Assembly (NCBI GenBank): GCA_946803585.1
Contig: CAMPEQ010000006.1
Coordinates: 1-64,000, forward strand
Length of the DNA stretch: 64,000 bases
Direction: 5' to 3'
Origin: an uncultured Actinomycetes bacterium
GTDB lineage: Bacteria; Actinomycetota; Actinomycetes; S36-B12; UBA10799
Shown here: piece after piece, positions 1 to 7,797 of the stretch
Layout of the letters: each line of letters opens with the position of its first letter
How positions within the stretch are numbered: the stretch's first letter is position 1
Translations under genes and position numbers: made by a program
The notes under the pieces: model-generated
The model's input: the letters and a program-made list of their open reading frames with translations, nothing else
Told to the model about the DNA's origin: nothing
The model's database searches: none

Positions 1-71
1 GGGGGCGGGGGAGGGGACGGATCCGGCATGGAAAATGCCCCGGGGGGCGAAAAAAGGCGCCCGGCCGGACT
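1..71. other. G-rich window edge, no gene seen
   Basis: This stretch is low in complexity, with long G runs and an A6 run, and lies beyond the terminator of the minus-strand qcr genes. I see no coding signal. The G runs could be genuine or could come from a contig edge. Confidence 0.4.
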
Positions 72-115
72 AGAAGGGGCCCGCCGGACAGGAAATCTGC
101 CGGCGGGCCCTTTCT
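72..115. terminator. Strong hairpin terminator after qcrB
   Basis: A stem of about 16 bp has the perfect 11-bp core GGGCCCGCCGG / CCGGCGGGCCC (77-87 with 100-110). A/T and G-T pairs extend it on both sides, and the loop is 12 bases. It lies just past the qcrB stop on the minus strand. The tract after the stem is only partly T-rich, as is common in GC-rich actinobacteria. The stem is symmetric and could act in both directions. Confidence 0.75.
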
Positions 116-138
116 AACGCTATGTCTTGACTGTGGAA

Positions 139-1860
139 CTACTTACCGCTTGGCGCCTTACTCGAGTCATCGGATTCGTCGAGTGCTGGATCGTGGAGTA
201 CTCCACCTTCCGGCTCAAGGCTGTTGTGGTGTGCGATCACCGGTTCACCGACGGCGGCGCTGTGCAGGATATGCGCCTCGGCCGCTGCGAGCTCTTCTGG
301 TGATGGCTTGGGGATGTTGTCCTCGTAGAACCAGCGCGACAGACGGGCCCAACGCTTGTCCTTGCGGTAGTTGGGATCCTTGACACCGTTCTCGTCGGTC
401 TCCTTGGGCCAGGGGAGGGGAGTGACATCCTCCTTGGCCAGGATGACCGCCTTCTCGTTGTCATTCAGTGGTGCGTGGACCTCAACGAACTCGCCATGCG
501 GTAGTCGCATGATAGTGCCCGTCTCACGGCCATGGAGTAGCTTCTCGCGGTCGCTACGCTGCAGGCCGAGACAGATCCGCTTGGTGATGACGAAGGCGAT
601 TGGCGGTATGACAATCATGCCGATCCGCACGAACCAGGTGATCCCGTTGATCGACATGCTGAATTGCGAGCCGATGATGTCGTTTCCACCACCGATCAAC
701 AACAGCATGTAGAACGTGACAGCCATAACTCCGAACGCGGTACGCGTTGGAGCATTGCGTGGCCGATCGAGGAGATGGTGGTAGCGCTTATCTCCAGTGA
801 CCTTCGCTTCAAGCCATGGATAGATAGCCATCAAGCCGAGGATGATTCCTAGCAGTAGCGCGCCGGGTATCAGCACGTTCCAACTGATCGTGTACCCCAG
901 GGCAGTCGTCTCCCAGTTCGGCATGGCACGCAAACCGCCCTCAAGCCAGCCCATGTACCAGTCAGGTTGAGAACCAGCCGTGATCTGGTCAGGAGCGTAT
1001 GGCCCGTAAGACCAGATTGGGTTGATAGTGGCGACACCAGCGAGGAATACCGTGATACCGAAGCAGATGAAGAAGAATCCACCGGCTTTGGCAACGTAGA
1101 CCGGCAGGAATGGGTAGCCAACAACGTTGTCGTTGGTCTTTCCCTTGCCTGGGTACTGGGTGTGCTTCTGGTACCAGACGATCACCATGTGCGCGCTGAT
1201 TAGCGCAAGGATGATCCCCGGTATTAGCAGAATGTGGATCCCGTACAACCTCGATATGAAGATGTCTCCAGGGAACTCTCCGCCGAACACGAAGAACGAA
1301 ACATAGGTTCCCACGACGGGGACCGAGAGCATGATGCCCTCAGCGATCCGCAGTCCGGTTCCTGAGAGGAGATCGTCAGGGAGGGAGTATCCGGCAAAGC
1401 CTTCGACGAATCCAAGCGTAAGAAGCAGGACACCGATGGTCCAGTTGATTTCACGCGGTTTGCGGAACGCACCAGTGAAGAAGACGCGAAGCATGTGGAT
1501 CGTCATAGCGGCGATGAAGAGCATTGCTCCCCAGTGGTGGATCTGCCGCATCAGGAGCCCACCACGGACGTCGAATGAGATATTCAACGTTGACCGGTAG
1601 GCCTCTGACATCTCCAAGCCATTCAGTGGCGTATAGGAGCCGTTGTAGACGACCTCGGTGAGAGACGGTTCGAACCAAAGTGTGAGGTAGATGCCCGATA
1701 GCAACACAATGATGAAGCTGTACAGGGCCATCTCACCGAACATGAATGTCCAGTGATCGGGGAACACCTTTCTGATGTTCCGCTTGGTCCAGTTGCCGAT
1801 CGTCAGGCGATCATCCATCGACCCGGCGGCTTCACCGGCCTTGTCCATTATCGCACTCAT
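139..1860 (-). CDS. qcrB: Cytochrome bc1 complex cytochrome b subunit
   Basis: This is the membrane subunit that oxidises menaquinol and carries the two b hemes of the actinobacterial bc1-aa3 supercomplex. The 573-aa protein shows the heme-ligand region RQIHHWGAMLF (about residues 106-116) with a further His on the same helix, and a second ligand pair around LYGIHILL and SAHMVIVW. It also has the GYSLPDDLLSGTGLR quinol-site region. The roughly 130-residue hydrophilic C-terminal tail is typical of actinobacterial QcrB and absent from mitochondrial cytochrome b. It is the last gene of the qcrC-qcrA-qcrB run and its start overlaps the qcrA stop by 4 bases, which suggests translational coupling. 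A strong terminator follows. Confidence 0.97.
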   Translation of the reverse strand: MSAIMDKAGEAAGSMDDRLTIGNWTKRNIRKVFPDHWTFMFGEMALYSFIIVLLSGIYLTLWFEPSLTEVVYNGSYTPLNGLEMSEAYRSTLNISFDVRGGLLMRQIHHWGAMLFIAAMTIHMLRVFFTGAFRKPREINWTIGVLLLTLGFVEGFAGYSLPDDLLSGTGLRIAEGIMLSVPVVGTYVSFFVFGGEFPGDIFISRLYGIHILLIPGIILALISAHMVIVWYQKHTQYPGKGKTNDNVVGYPFLPVYVAKAGGFFFICFGITVFLAGVATINPIWSYGPYAPDQITAGSQPDWYMGWLEGGLRAMPNWETTALGYTISWNVLIPGALLLGIILGLMAIYPWLEAKVTGDKRYHHLLDRPRNAPTRTAFGVMAVTFYMLLLIGGGNDIIGSQFSMSINGITWFVRIGMIVIPPIAFVITKRICLGLQRSDREKLLHGRETGTIMRLPHGEFVEVHAPLNDNEKAVILAKEDVTPLPWPKETDENGVKDPNYRKDKRWARLSRWFYEDNIPKPSPEELAAAEAHILHSAAVGEPVIAHHNSLEPEGGVLHDPALDESDDSSKAPSGK

Positions 1861-2906
1861 GCGCGCTCCCAGAAGGATGGTCCGATTGGCTGCTGGAACG
1901 TTTCTCGGGCAATGATGTAGCCCTCGTCGTCAAGCATGATGGGCAGTTGCGGTAGATCTCGAGCAGCAGGCCCGAAGATGACCCGAGCCGAGTCAGCCAG
2001 ATCGAAGGTTGACTGATGGCATGGGCACAGCAGGTGGTGCGTGCGCTGTTCATACAGGGCGATGGGGCAGCCGACGTGCGTGCAGATCTTCGAGAAGCAC
2101 ATGACGCCCTCGTAGTCCCACGGCGCTTCCGGCGTGCCACCTTGCTGAGAGACGATCTCATCGGGGTTCATGCGCACGAGGAGAACGACATCCTTGGCGC
2201 GTGCATTGAGATTGCCCGTCTCTTCCTGGATCTCCGGCAAGCTCGCTGGCATAGCGGAGACGATGCCACCGATCGGGATGTCCGAAGGGCGGATAGGCGC
2301 GCCAGTAACGTCGAGAACGACGCGTTCGCCGGGGACCCAACCCGTGATGAAGAGGTCGTTACTAGGTAGCGGCCCAAGGTCGCGAAGGATGACGATCAGC
2401 GGAATCGGGAACAGCGCCATCGCGCCTAGCAGCGAACGGCGAAGGATGCGGCGGGTAGCGAACCCAGAATCGTCAACACCGTCGTTGAAAGCTGCGACAG
2501 CTTCCTCGCGGGCTTCCGGGGGAGAAGCTAGCGCGTGACGCGGTGAGACCACCTCGCGGTCCGACATGAGCTTCTTAGCCCATTGCATGACCCCTGCGCC
2601 GATGAAGAACGAGGCGAGACCAAACGTGACGCCTAAGGCGGCGTTACTCGCGCTCCAGGTGCCAAAGAACGGTACGGGAATTGTGTCGGCTGTGTCGATC
2701 TGAACGTAGGCGATAACGAACAGCACGGTGAACAGCGCAGATAGGCCGAACATGAAGGTGACTTGACGTTCTGCCCTCTTCGCCGCACGGGGGTCGAAGT
2801 CAGTCCGTCGAGGGTGATGGTCGGGAAGAACAACGTCGTTGCTGCCCTCCGCGGCTTCATCTACCGTTTGGTGGGCGCCGAGCTCTACGGCGTCTTTGTC
2901 ACTCAT
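1857..2906 (-). CDS. qcrA: Rieske iron-sulfur subunit of cytochrome bc1
   Basis: This subunit transfers electrons from menaquinol to the diheme cytochrome c. The [2Fe-2S] ligands are visible in CTHVGCPI and CPCHQSTF near the C-terminal half. Upstream are three hydrophobic segments, the expanded membrane anchor that distinguishes actinobacterial QcrA from the single-helix mitochondrial form. I chose the internal ATG at 2906 (MSDKDAVE) rather than the ORF-track start seven codons earlier, because it overlaps the qcrC stop as ATGA, matching the junction to qcrB. The longer start is possible. The product is 349 aa. Confidence 0.95.
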   Translation of the reverse strand: MSDKDAVELGAHQTVDEAAEGSNDVVLPDHHPRRTDFDPRAAKRAERQVTFMFGLSALFTVLFVIAYVQIDTADTIPVPFFGTWSASNAALGVTFGLASFFIGAGVMQWAKKLMSDREVVSPRHALASPPEAREEAVAAFNDGVDDSGFATRRILRRSLLGAMALFPIPLIVILRDLGPLPSNDLFITGWVPGERVVLDVTGAPIRPSDIPIGGIVSAMPASLPEIQEETGNLNARAKDVVLLVRMNPDEIVSQQGGTPEAPWDYEGVMCFSKICTHVGCPIALYEQRTHHLLCPCHQSTFDLADSARVIFGPAARDLPQLPIMLDDEGYIIARETFQQPIGPSFWERA

Positions 2907-3703
2907 CGAACCTTTGCTCCGATCCATATAGCGGCACCAACCATTGCGCCAATGCCGATAACCCAGATGAAGAGGCCTTCAGTGACTGGCCCAAGGGAGC
3001 CGAGCCCCCAACCGCCATAAGACGGCATCTCGTCCATGTGCTGGATGTACTTGATGATGGCTTGTTTGTTCTCGACTGTGAGGGTGTCGTTACTGAAGAC
3101 CGGCATGTTCTCCGGACCGGTAATCATCGCCTCAAAAATTTGCTGTGGTGTTGCCTTGGTGAGGTCGGGTGCATAGGCGCCATTGGAGAGGGCACCACCG
3201 GATCCTGTGAAGTTGTGACACTGGGAGCAGTTTGTGCGGAAGAGCTCGCCGCCCTCAGCAAGGTCAGCGTCTTCATACGCGAACATCTCTGGCGTAGGAA
3301 TCGCTGGGCCGGGGGATAGTGAACCCACAAATGCTGCGAGCTGAGCGATCTCCTCGTCCGTGTAGATGATGGGCTTAACAGGAGCCTGCGCCTGCGGAGT
3401 CGCCAGTGGCATGCGACCCGTCGAGACCTGGAAGTTGACGGCTGCTGCCCCAACTCCGATCAGGGTGGGTGCTTCCGGTCCGCCTTGGGCACCGAGACCG
3501 TGGCAACTTGAGCAGCCCTCCGCGAACAGTTGCTTCCCAGCCTCAATCTGCTCGGAGTTCGCGGTCGTGTTCGCTGTTCCGTCAGCTGCGGCGGTGGCCA
3601 CATTGCCGACGGCGGCATAGAGCACGCCAATAAGTGCAATGGTCAGCAGCACAAGGGTTGGCGCTGCCAACCGATGGCGGCGACGCTGCGCGAGGGAGTT
3701 CAC
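2903..3703 (-). CDS. qcrC: Diheme cytochrome c subunit of cytochrome bc1
   Basis: This is the membrane-anchored diheme cytochrome that replaces soluble cytochrome c in actinobacteria and passes electrons directly to the aa3 oxidase. Two heme-binding CxxCH motifs are present (CSSCHGLG and CSQCHNFTG), with one N-terminal and one C-terminal transmembrane helix. The ORF track extends upstream with a Ser-rich, low-quality N-terminus. I prefer the GTG at 3703 (NSLAQRRRHRL follows), which gives 266 aa, the usual family size, and begins just before the basic residues and first helix. It lies 58 bases after ctaE and its stop overlaps the qcrA start. Confidence 0.93.
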   Translation of the reverse strand: MNSLAQRRRHRLAAPTLVLLTIALIGVLYAAVGNVATAAADGTANTTANSEQIEAGKQLFAEGCSSCHGLGAQGGPEAPTLIGVGAAAVNFQVSTGRMPLATPQAQAPVKPIIYTDEEIAQLAAFVGSLSPGPAIPTPEMFAYEDADLAEGGELFRTNCSQCHNFTGSGGALSNGAYAPDLTKATPQQIFEAMITGPENMPVFSNDTLTVENKQAIIKYIQHMDEMPSYGGWGLGSLGPVTEGLFIWVIGIGAMVGAAIWIGAKVR

Positions 3704-3761
3704 CGTGGGTGCCCCAATTCTGTCGAACGGCCAATGGTCAGGTTTTGGGTAAGCATATTGA

Positions 3762-4367
3762 TTACTTGAGGATGTAGATAATCGCGAAGAGGAAAATCCA
3801 CACGACATCGACGAAGTGCCAGTAGTACGAGACAACGATCGCCGTGGTTGCTTGCTCGTGCGTGAACCTCTTAGTGACGTACGTACGAGCTAGGACGAAC
3901 AGGAAGGCAATGAGTCCGCCAGTCACGTGTAGGGCGTGGAACCCTGTCGTGAGGTAGAACGCTGTTCCATATGGCGAGGACGACAGTGTCAGGCCGTACT
4001 CGGTGATGAGTTCGGTGTACTCGACAATCTGCCCGGAGACGAAGATTGAGCCCATCAGGAACGTGATGATGAACCACATTCGTAGCTTTGCGCGGTCACC
4101 TCGCTCCGCTGCGAATACGCCGAGTTGGCAGGTCACGGAGCTCAACACAAGGATGAGGGTGTTGGTCGCCGCGAAGGGGACATTCAGTAGTTGTGCCTGA
4201 TCTGTCCAGATCTCGGGATTGACTGACCTCAAAGTGAAGTACATCGCGAATAGTGCTGCGAAGAACATCAACTCACTGGCAAGCCAAATGATCGTCCCGA
4301 CCGCCACCATGTTCGGTCGGTTCGCGGGAACGCTGGGTCGCACCTCTTGCGCGGTAATAGTCGCCAC
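3762..4367 (-). CDS. ctaE: Cytochrome c oxidase subunit III
   Basis: This is subunit III of the aa3-type terminal oxidase, a five-helix protein of about 200 aa. Helix signatures such as [20 protein letters not shown] and [12 protein letters not shown] are clear. The ORF track adds about 67 upstream residues. The GTG at 4367 (ATITAQEV follows) is the better start because AAGGA lies seven bases before it, and the resulting 201 aa matches the family. It leads the minus-strand ctaE-qcrCAB run. Subunits I and II (ctaD, ctaC) are not in the window, as in the usual actinobacterial arrangement. Confidence 0.95.
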   Translation of the reverse strand: MATITAQEVRPSVPANRPNMVAVGTIIWLASELMFFAALFAMYFTLRSVNPEIWTDQAQLLNVPFAATNTLILVLSSVTCQLGVFAAERGDRAKLRMWFIITFLMGSIFVSGQIVEYTELITEYGLTLSSSPYGTAFYLTTGFHALHVTGGLIAFLFVLARTYVTKRFTHEQATTAIVVSYYWHFVDVVWIFLFAIIYILK

Positions 4368-4382
4368 GGCGGCATCCTTGCA

Positions 4383-4422
4383 GGTATCGGCGCCGGATAC
4401 CGCTCGGACCCCCCACTGTGGG
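4383..4422 (-). promoter_or_regulatory. Two inverted repeats in ctaE leader
   Basis: GGTATC and GATACC (4383-4388 and 4396-4401) flank a 7-base GC-rich loop immediately upstream of the ctaE Shine-Dalgarno sequence. Next to them, CCCAC-T-GTGGG (4412-4422) forms a second repeat. They could be leader RNA structure or DNA operators in the divergent ctaE / receiver-like gene promoter region. The function is unknown. Confidence 0.35.
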
Positions 4423-4591
4423 CAAATTCGGCGTGTCGTTTTGGGTGAATCATCGGAATTTTGGGTGTTTTTGTCCGGATGTGCGTCTTGAATGCTCGGA
4501 AGGAACAGATCGAGGGGCGAACCAAACTCTTGGGCAGTAGCATCAGCGGGGACAACTTCTGACCACATTGATCGTTAGATCGAGGAGACGA

Positions 4592-5029
4592 ATGAGCGCG
4601 AATCCCACTAGCAGCGCAACCGTCACGCTGAACGTGCTGGTCTACAGCAGTAATGCGCAAACCCGTGAGGCTATTCGCCTCGCACTGGGTCGGCGTCCAG
4701 CGCCTGAGCTCCCGCAGGTCGAGTTCACCGAGGTTGCGACCCACGCCGCCGTCATTAAGGAGATGGATGCAGGGGGAGTCGACCTCGCGATTTTGGATGG
4801 TGAAGCTGCCCCGTCGGGTGGAATGGGTATCGCTCGTCAGCTCCGCGACGAGATTTTCAAGTGCCCGCCGCTGCTTGTTCTGATCGGACGCCCGCAGGAT
4901 GCCTGGTTGGCGACATGGTCGCGTTCCGACGCCGTCGTTTCCCATCCGATCGACCCACTCGTGCTCAGTGAGGCAGTTGCAGCGCTCTTGCGTCAGCGGA
5001 TCAGTGGCGCCTCTGCCGTTCGCGCATGA
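4592..5029 (+). CDS. Receiver-like (pseudo-response-regulator) protein
   Basis: This 145-aa protein resembles a lone CheY-like receiver domain with no output domain. The beta1 strand NVLVYSSNAQTR has Ser19-Ser20 where active receivers carry an acidic pair. Asp69 in DLAILDGE sits at the phospho-acceptor position, and the conserved Lys-Pro near the C-terminus is His118-Pro119. Loss of the Mg2+ pair and the Lys suggests phosphorylation-independent behaviour. The start at 4592 has a good GAGGAG site and removes eight basic residues from the ORF-track call. Its stop overlaps trpD as ATGA. A similar small protein beside trpD occurs in other actinobacteria as I recall, with no firm function. Confidence 0.8.
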   Translation: MSANPTSSATVTLNVLVYSSNAQTREAIRLALGRRPAPELPQVEFTEVATHAAVIKEMDAGGVDLAILDGEAAPSGGMGIARQLRDEIFKCPPLLVLIGRPQDAWLATWSRSDAVVSHPIDPLVLSEAVAALLRQRISGASAVRA

Positions 5030-6096
5030 CGGGTCAGTCCTGGCCGACTGTTACCTCTGCGCTCCTCGCTGGTGAGGACCTCACTGCGGTCGATACCTAC
5101 TGGGCGATGAGCCAGATCATGGCGGGCGAGGCGACCGGAGCCCAGCTGGCTGGATTCGTGGTCGCATTGCGCGCCAAGGGGGAGACCTCTGAGGAGGTGG
5201 CCGGTCTGGCTGACGCGATGTTGGCGCTCGCCGAACCCCTCGAGGTGGACGGCCCGACGCTAGACATCGTCGGAACCGGCGGTGATATGGCTGCGACAGT
5301 GAATATCTCGACTATGTCCGCGGTGGTTGCGGCGGCTGCAGGGGCGCGCGTGGTCAAACACGGCAATCGCGCCTCGAGCTCGCAGTGTGGATCGGCCGAC
5401 GTGCTTGTTGCGCTCGGTGTTGCGATAGATCTGCCGCCAGATGCCGTGAGTAGGTGTGTCGACGAGGTGGGGATCGGATTCGCATTCGCACCGGTATTCC
5501 ATCCGGCAATGCGGCACGCAGGCCCTGCTCGTAAGGAGTTGGGGATTCCGACGGTATTCAATATTCTTGGGCCGCTGGCTAATCCCGGGCGACCGAGTGC
5601 CCAAATGGTTGGGTGCGCGAACCTTGCGCTGGCACCAGTGATGGCTGATGTGTTGGCTGCCCGCGGCACCAAGGCCTTGGTGATTCGAGGTGATGACGGT
5701 CTGGATGAGGTGACAATCTTTGGAAACACACACGTCTGGGATGCGTCTCGGCCCGGACCCGTCGTCGACGATGCAATAGACCTTGCGCGCACGGGGATTA
5801 GCCGAGGTCGGGCGGATGAGTTAACTGGTGGAACAGCCGATCTCAATGCTTCGATCACTCGAGCTGTGTTCAATGGCGAAACGGCCGGACCGTTGGAGGC
5901 AGTCCGCGATGCCGTCGCACTCAATACAGCTGCCGCCCTCGTGACGTGGGACGCGGCAAATGGGATCGAACCCGCCGGTGACATCACTGGCCGTGTGATG
6001 GCTGCGCTACCTCGCGCACTAGACGCCATCACGTCGGGTGCGGCCGCCAATTTGTTGGACCGGTGGGCCGCATTCAGTAGCGGGACGGCAAGATAG
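5026..6096 (+). CDS. trpD: Anthranilate phosphoribosyltransferase
   Basis: This enzyme joins anthranilate to PRPP, the second committed step of tryptophan synthesis. The 356-aa protein shows the PRPP-binding GTGGD motif near residue 83, the KHGNRASSSQCGSADVL segment and NILGPLANPG, all diagnostic of TrpD. The start ATG overlaps the stop of the receiver-like gene. No other trp gene is nearby. trpD standing alone next to the qcr/ctaE locus is typical of actinobacteria. A long open frame on the opposite strand (5097-6266) is a codon-bias shadow. Confidence 0.96.
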   Translation: MTGQSWPTVTSALLAGEDLTAVDTYWAMSQIMAGEATGAQLAGFVVALRAKGETSEEVAGLADAMLALAEPLEVDGPTLDIVGTGGDMAATVNISTMSAVVAAAAGARVVKHGNRASSSQCGSADVLVALGVAIDLPPDAVSRCVDEVGIGFAFAPVFHPAMRHAGPARKELGIPTVFNILGPLANPGRPSAQMVGCANLALAPVMADVLAARGTKALVIRGDDGLDEVTIFGNTHVWDASRPGPVVDDAIDLARTGISRGRADELTGGTADLNASITRAVFNGETAGPLEAVRDAVALNTAAALVTWDAANGIEPAGDITGRVMAALPRALDAITSGAAANLLDRWAAFSSGTAR

Positions 6097-6101
6097 CGCC
6101 C

Positions 6102-6332
6102 GTGGTTCAAATTCCTGACTCCGGTACTCGCTGGCGATGTACCCGCTGTGGCAACCTCACGCGCTTTGACGTATCTCGGACGGTGTCGACCAGGGAGTAC
6201 TGGCACGCCGACTTGGGCGGCGATCCAGAGATCGAAGAGGTAACGGTACTTGCTGAGGAAGTCCAATCTGTGACTTGTCGCTGGTGTGGCAATGGAGAGG
6301 CGATTGTCACGGTGCCCAAGGCAGGAGTGTGA
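6102..6332 (+). CDS. Small zinc-ribbon-like protein
   Basis: This 76-aa protein has two CxxC knuckles, CTRCGN near residue 13 and CRWCGN near residue 59, which would bind one zinc ion. Between them lies a strand-rich acidic middle. It starts with GTG five bases after the trpD stop and ends in a GTGA overlap with the CoA-transferase gene, so the three genes are probably co-transcribed. Similar short zinc-ribbon proteins in actinobacteria have no assigned function. It could be a rubredoxin-like or nucleic-acid-binding module; the sequence does not decide. Confidence 0.8.
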   Translation: MVQIPDSGTRWRCTRCGNLTRFDVSRTVSTREYWHADLGGDPEIEEVTVLAEEVQSVTCRWCGNGEAIVTVPKAGV

Positions 6333-7549
6333 CCCTCCCGAAGAGCCCGGCAGATAGGGCTCGAGCGGAACCTTCCGGTATGCCGCTGGCTGGAGTGACG
6401 GTCGTAGACCTCACGAGACTGTTACCCGGTAACTACGCAACTTTGCTCCTAGCCGGCTTAGGGGCAGACGTCATTAAGGTCGAAGACGTCGTTGGTGGGG
6501 ACGGGATTCGACAGATGATGACGTTCCCCGGGCAATCGCAGAGCGCCGGGCATGTAGTCCTCAATCGGGGTAAGCGCTCCGTCAGCGTCGACTTAAAGGA
6601 CCCTGCGGGACAGCGAGTCATTCAGCAGTTGGTGAGATCCGCAGATGTGCTGATGGATTCCTTTCGTCCCGGAGTGCTATCTCGACTCGGACTCGGGCCG
6701 ACTGAACTGGAGCAAGCGAATCCTGCGCTCGTCCACGTCTCAATCACCGCGTTCGGCCAGACCGGGCCCTACGCTGCGCGTCCGGCACACGACTTGAACG
6801 TGGCCGGTTATGCGGGGCTCTTAGACCTAGTGCACGACGCTAACGGGCCAGTCCTGCCCGGATTGCAGAATGCGGATTTGGCCTCAGGGCTACACGCAGC
6901 CCTCGCGACGTTGGCCGGGCTGAGAGTGGCCGAATCAACCGGTAAGGGATACCGCGCAGATGTCGCTATGTCCGACTCGGCGGCCGGTCTACTGCCGCTA
7001 CAAGTCGCAACTGTCTCCGGAACAGGTCAGGCGCCGCCAGTTCCTGACTACCTGACCGGACAACTCGCGTGCTACGACATTTACAAGTGCGCCGATGGAA
7101 GATCGGTGACGGTTGCTGGTCTGGAACCGAAGTTCTTCACTCGCATGGTTGAACTGATGGGTGCACCTCAGTTGGCTGCGTTGCAGTTTGACAGCGCCGA
7201 ACAGGCGAACCTTCGGCGCGCGTTGATGGACCTATTCGCCAGTAGAGACCGTGTGGAGTGGTTGGGGATTCTCGGCGGTGAGGATACCTGTGTAGGTCCG
7301 GTGCTAAACGTTGCCGAAGCGCTCGTTGATGAACAGTTCCTTGAGCGCGGAATCGTGACGAGAGGTGTGTTCAGTGATGGAGAACCCGCCGCGGCTTTCA
7401 GGGCGATCCCCTGGGACTCTCGTGGAGACGACGGACTGCGCGCCCCTGACCTTGGTGAGGACACCGTTTCGGTTTTGAAGTCCATTGGAGTGTCACAAGC
7501 TCAGTTAGCCGCACTTGTTGAATCTGGCGTTGTCAGACCGGCTGGCTAG
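6329..7549 (+). CDS. Family III CoA transferase / acyl-CoA racemase
   Basis: This CaiB/BaiF-fold protein is closest in style to alpha-methylacyl-CoA racemases, which epimerise 2-methyl branched acyl-CoAs for beta-oxidation. Visible features are the N-terminal DLTRLLPGNYATLLLAGLGADVIKVE, the VLNRGKRSVSVDLKDP block, DSFRPGVLSRLGLG, and the HDLNVAGYAGLL segment that carries the His/Asp pair used by racemases. I chose the GTG at 6329 because it overlaps the preceding stop as GTGA. An ATG at 6380 (MPLAGVTVVDL) is also possible. True CoA transferase versus racemase cannot be settled here. The product is about 406 aa. Confidence 0.88.
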   Translation: MTLPKSPADRARAEPSGMPLAGVTVVDLTRLLPGNYATLLLAGLGADVIKVEDVVGGDGIRQMMTFPGQSQSAGHVVLNRGKRSVSVDLKDPAGQRVIQQLVRSADVLMDSFRPGVLSRLGLGPTELEQANPALVHVSITAFGQTGPYAARPAHDLNVAGYAGLLDLVHDANGPVLPGLQNADLASGLHAALATLAGLRVAESTGKGYRADVAMSDSAAGLLPLQVATVSGTGQAPPVPDYLTGQLACYDIYKCADGRSVTVAGLEPKFFTRMVELMGAPQLAALQFDSAEQANLRRALMDLFASRDRVEWLGILGGEDTCVGPVLNVAEALVDEQFLERGIVTRGVFSDGEPAAAFRAIPWDSRGDDGLRAPDLGEDTVSVLKSIGVSQAQLAALVESGVVRPAG

Positions 7550-7602
7550 CGTTTCCTCCTAGTGACCCCATCGATGAGGGGTTAGGGATTAAGGAGAAGC
7601 TA

Positions 7603-7797
7603 GTGCTGATCGACTGTGAGACGTGTGTCGCGGGGCCGACTGCCTGTTCAGGATGTGTGGTGAGCGTGTTGCTCGGGCCGCCGAGTGATCGAACCCTGAT
7701 GACTGAAGAGCAACGCGCCATCGGGGTCTTGTCTGATTCCGGACTTGTGCCGCCGCTGCGACTGGTGCCCCCTGAATCGGGCAAGATGGCAGGGTGA
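7603..7797 (+). CDS. Small Cys-rich protein preceding pimB
   Basis: This 64-aa protein begins with the dense cysteine pattern CETCVAGPTACSGCVVSVLL, which looks metal-binding, followed by a short acidic helix and a Pro-rich tail. The GTG start has an AAGGAG site seven bases upstream, and the stop overlaps the next gene as GTGA, so this is a genuine coupled gene. Proteins with the same N-terminal signature precede glycosyltransferase or cell-wall genes in other actinobacteria (recollection, unverified). Its function is unknown; a regulatory or chaperone role for the coupled glycosyltransferase is speculative. Confidence 0.8.
   Translation: MLIDCETCVAGPTACSGCVVSVLLGPPSDRTLMTEEQRAIGVLSDSGLVPPLRLVPPESGKMAG

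Noticed and set aside
4368-4568. ctaE N-terminal extension in the ORF track
   Set aside because: The first 67 residues have no family match, and a strong AAGGA site sits right before the GTG at 4367.
4268-4945. 225-aa minus-strand open frame across the ctaE start and receiver-like gene
   Set aside because: It overlaps two better-supported genes and their divergent promoter, and has no recognisable motif.
5097-6266. 389-aa open frame antisense to trpD
   Set aside because: It lies opposite a certain TrpD gene, has Ser/Pro/Ala-rich composition without motifs, and follows from GC codon bias.
7565-7582. Small ACCCC / GGGGT hairpin after the CoA-transferase gene
   Set aside because: Only five base pairs with an 8-base loop and no T-tract; too weak to call a terminator.
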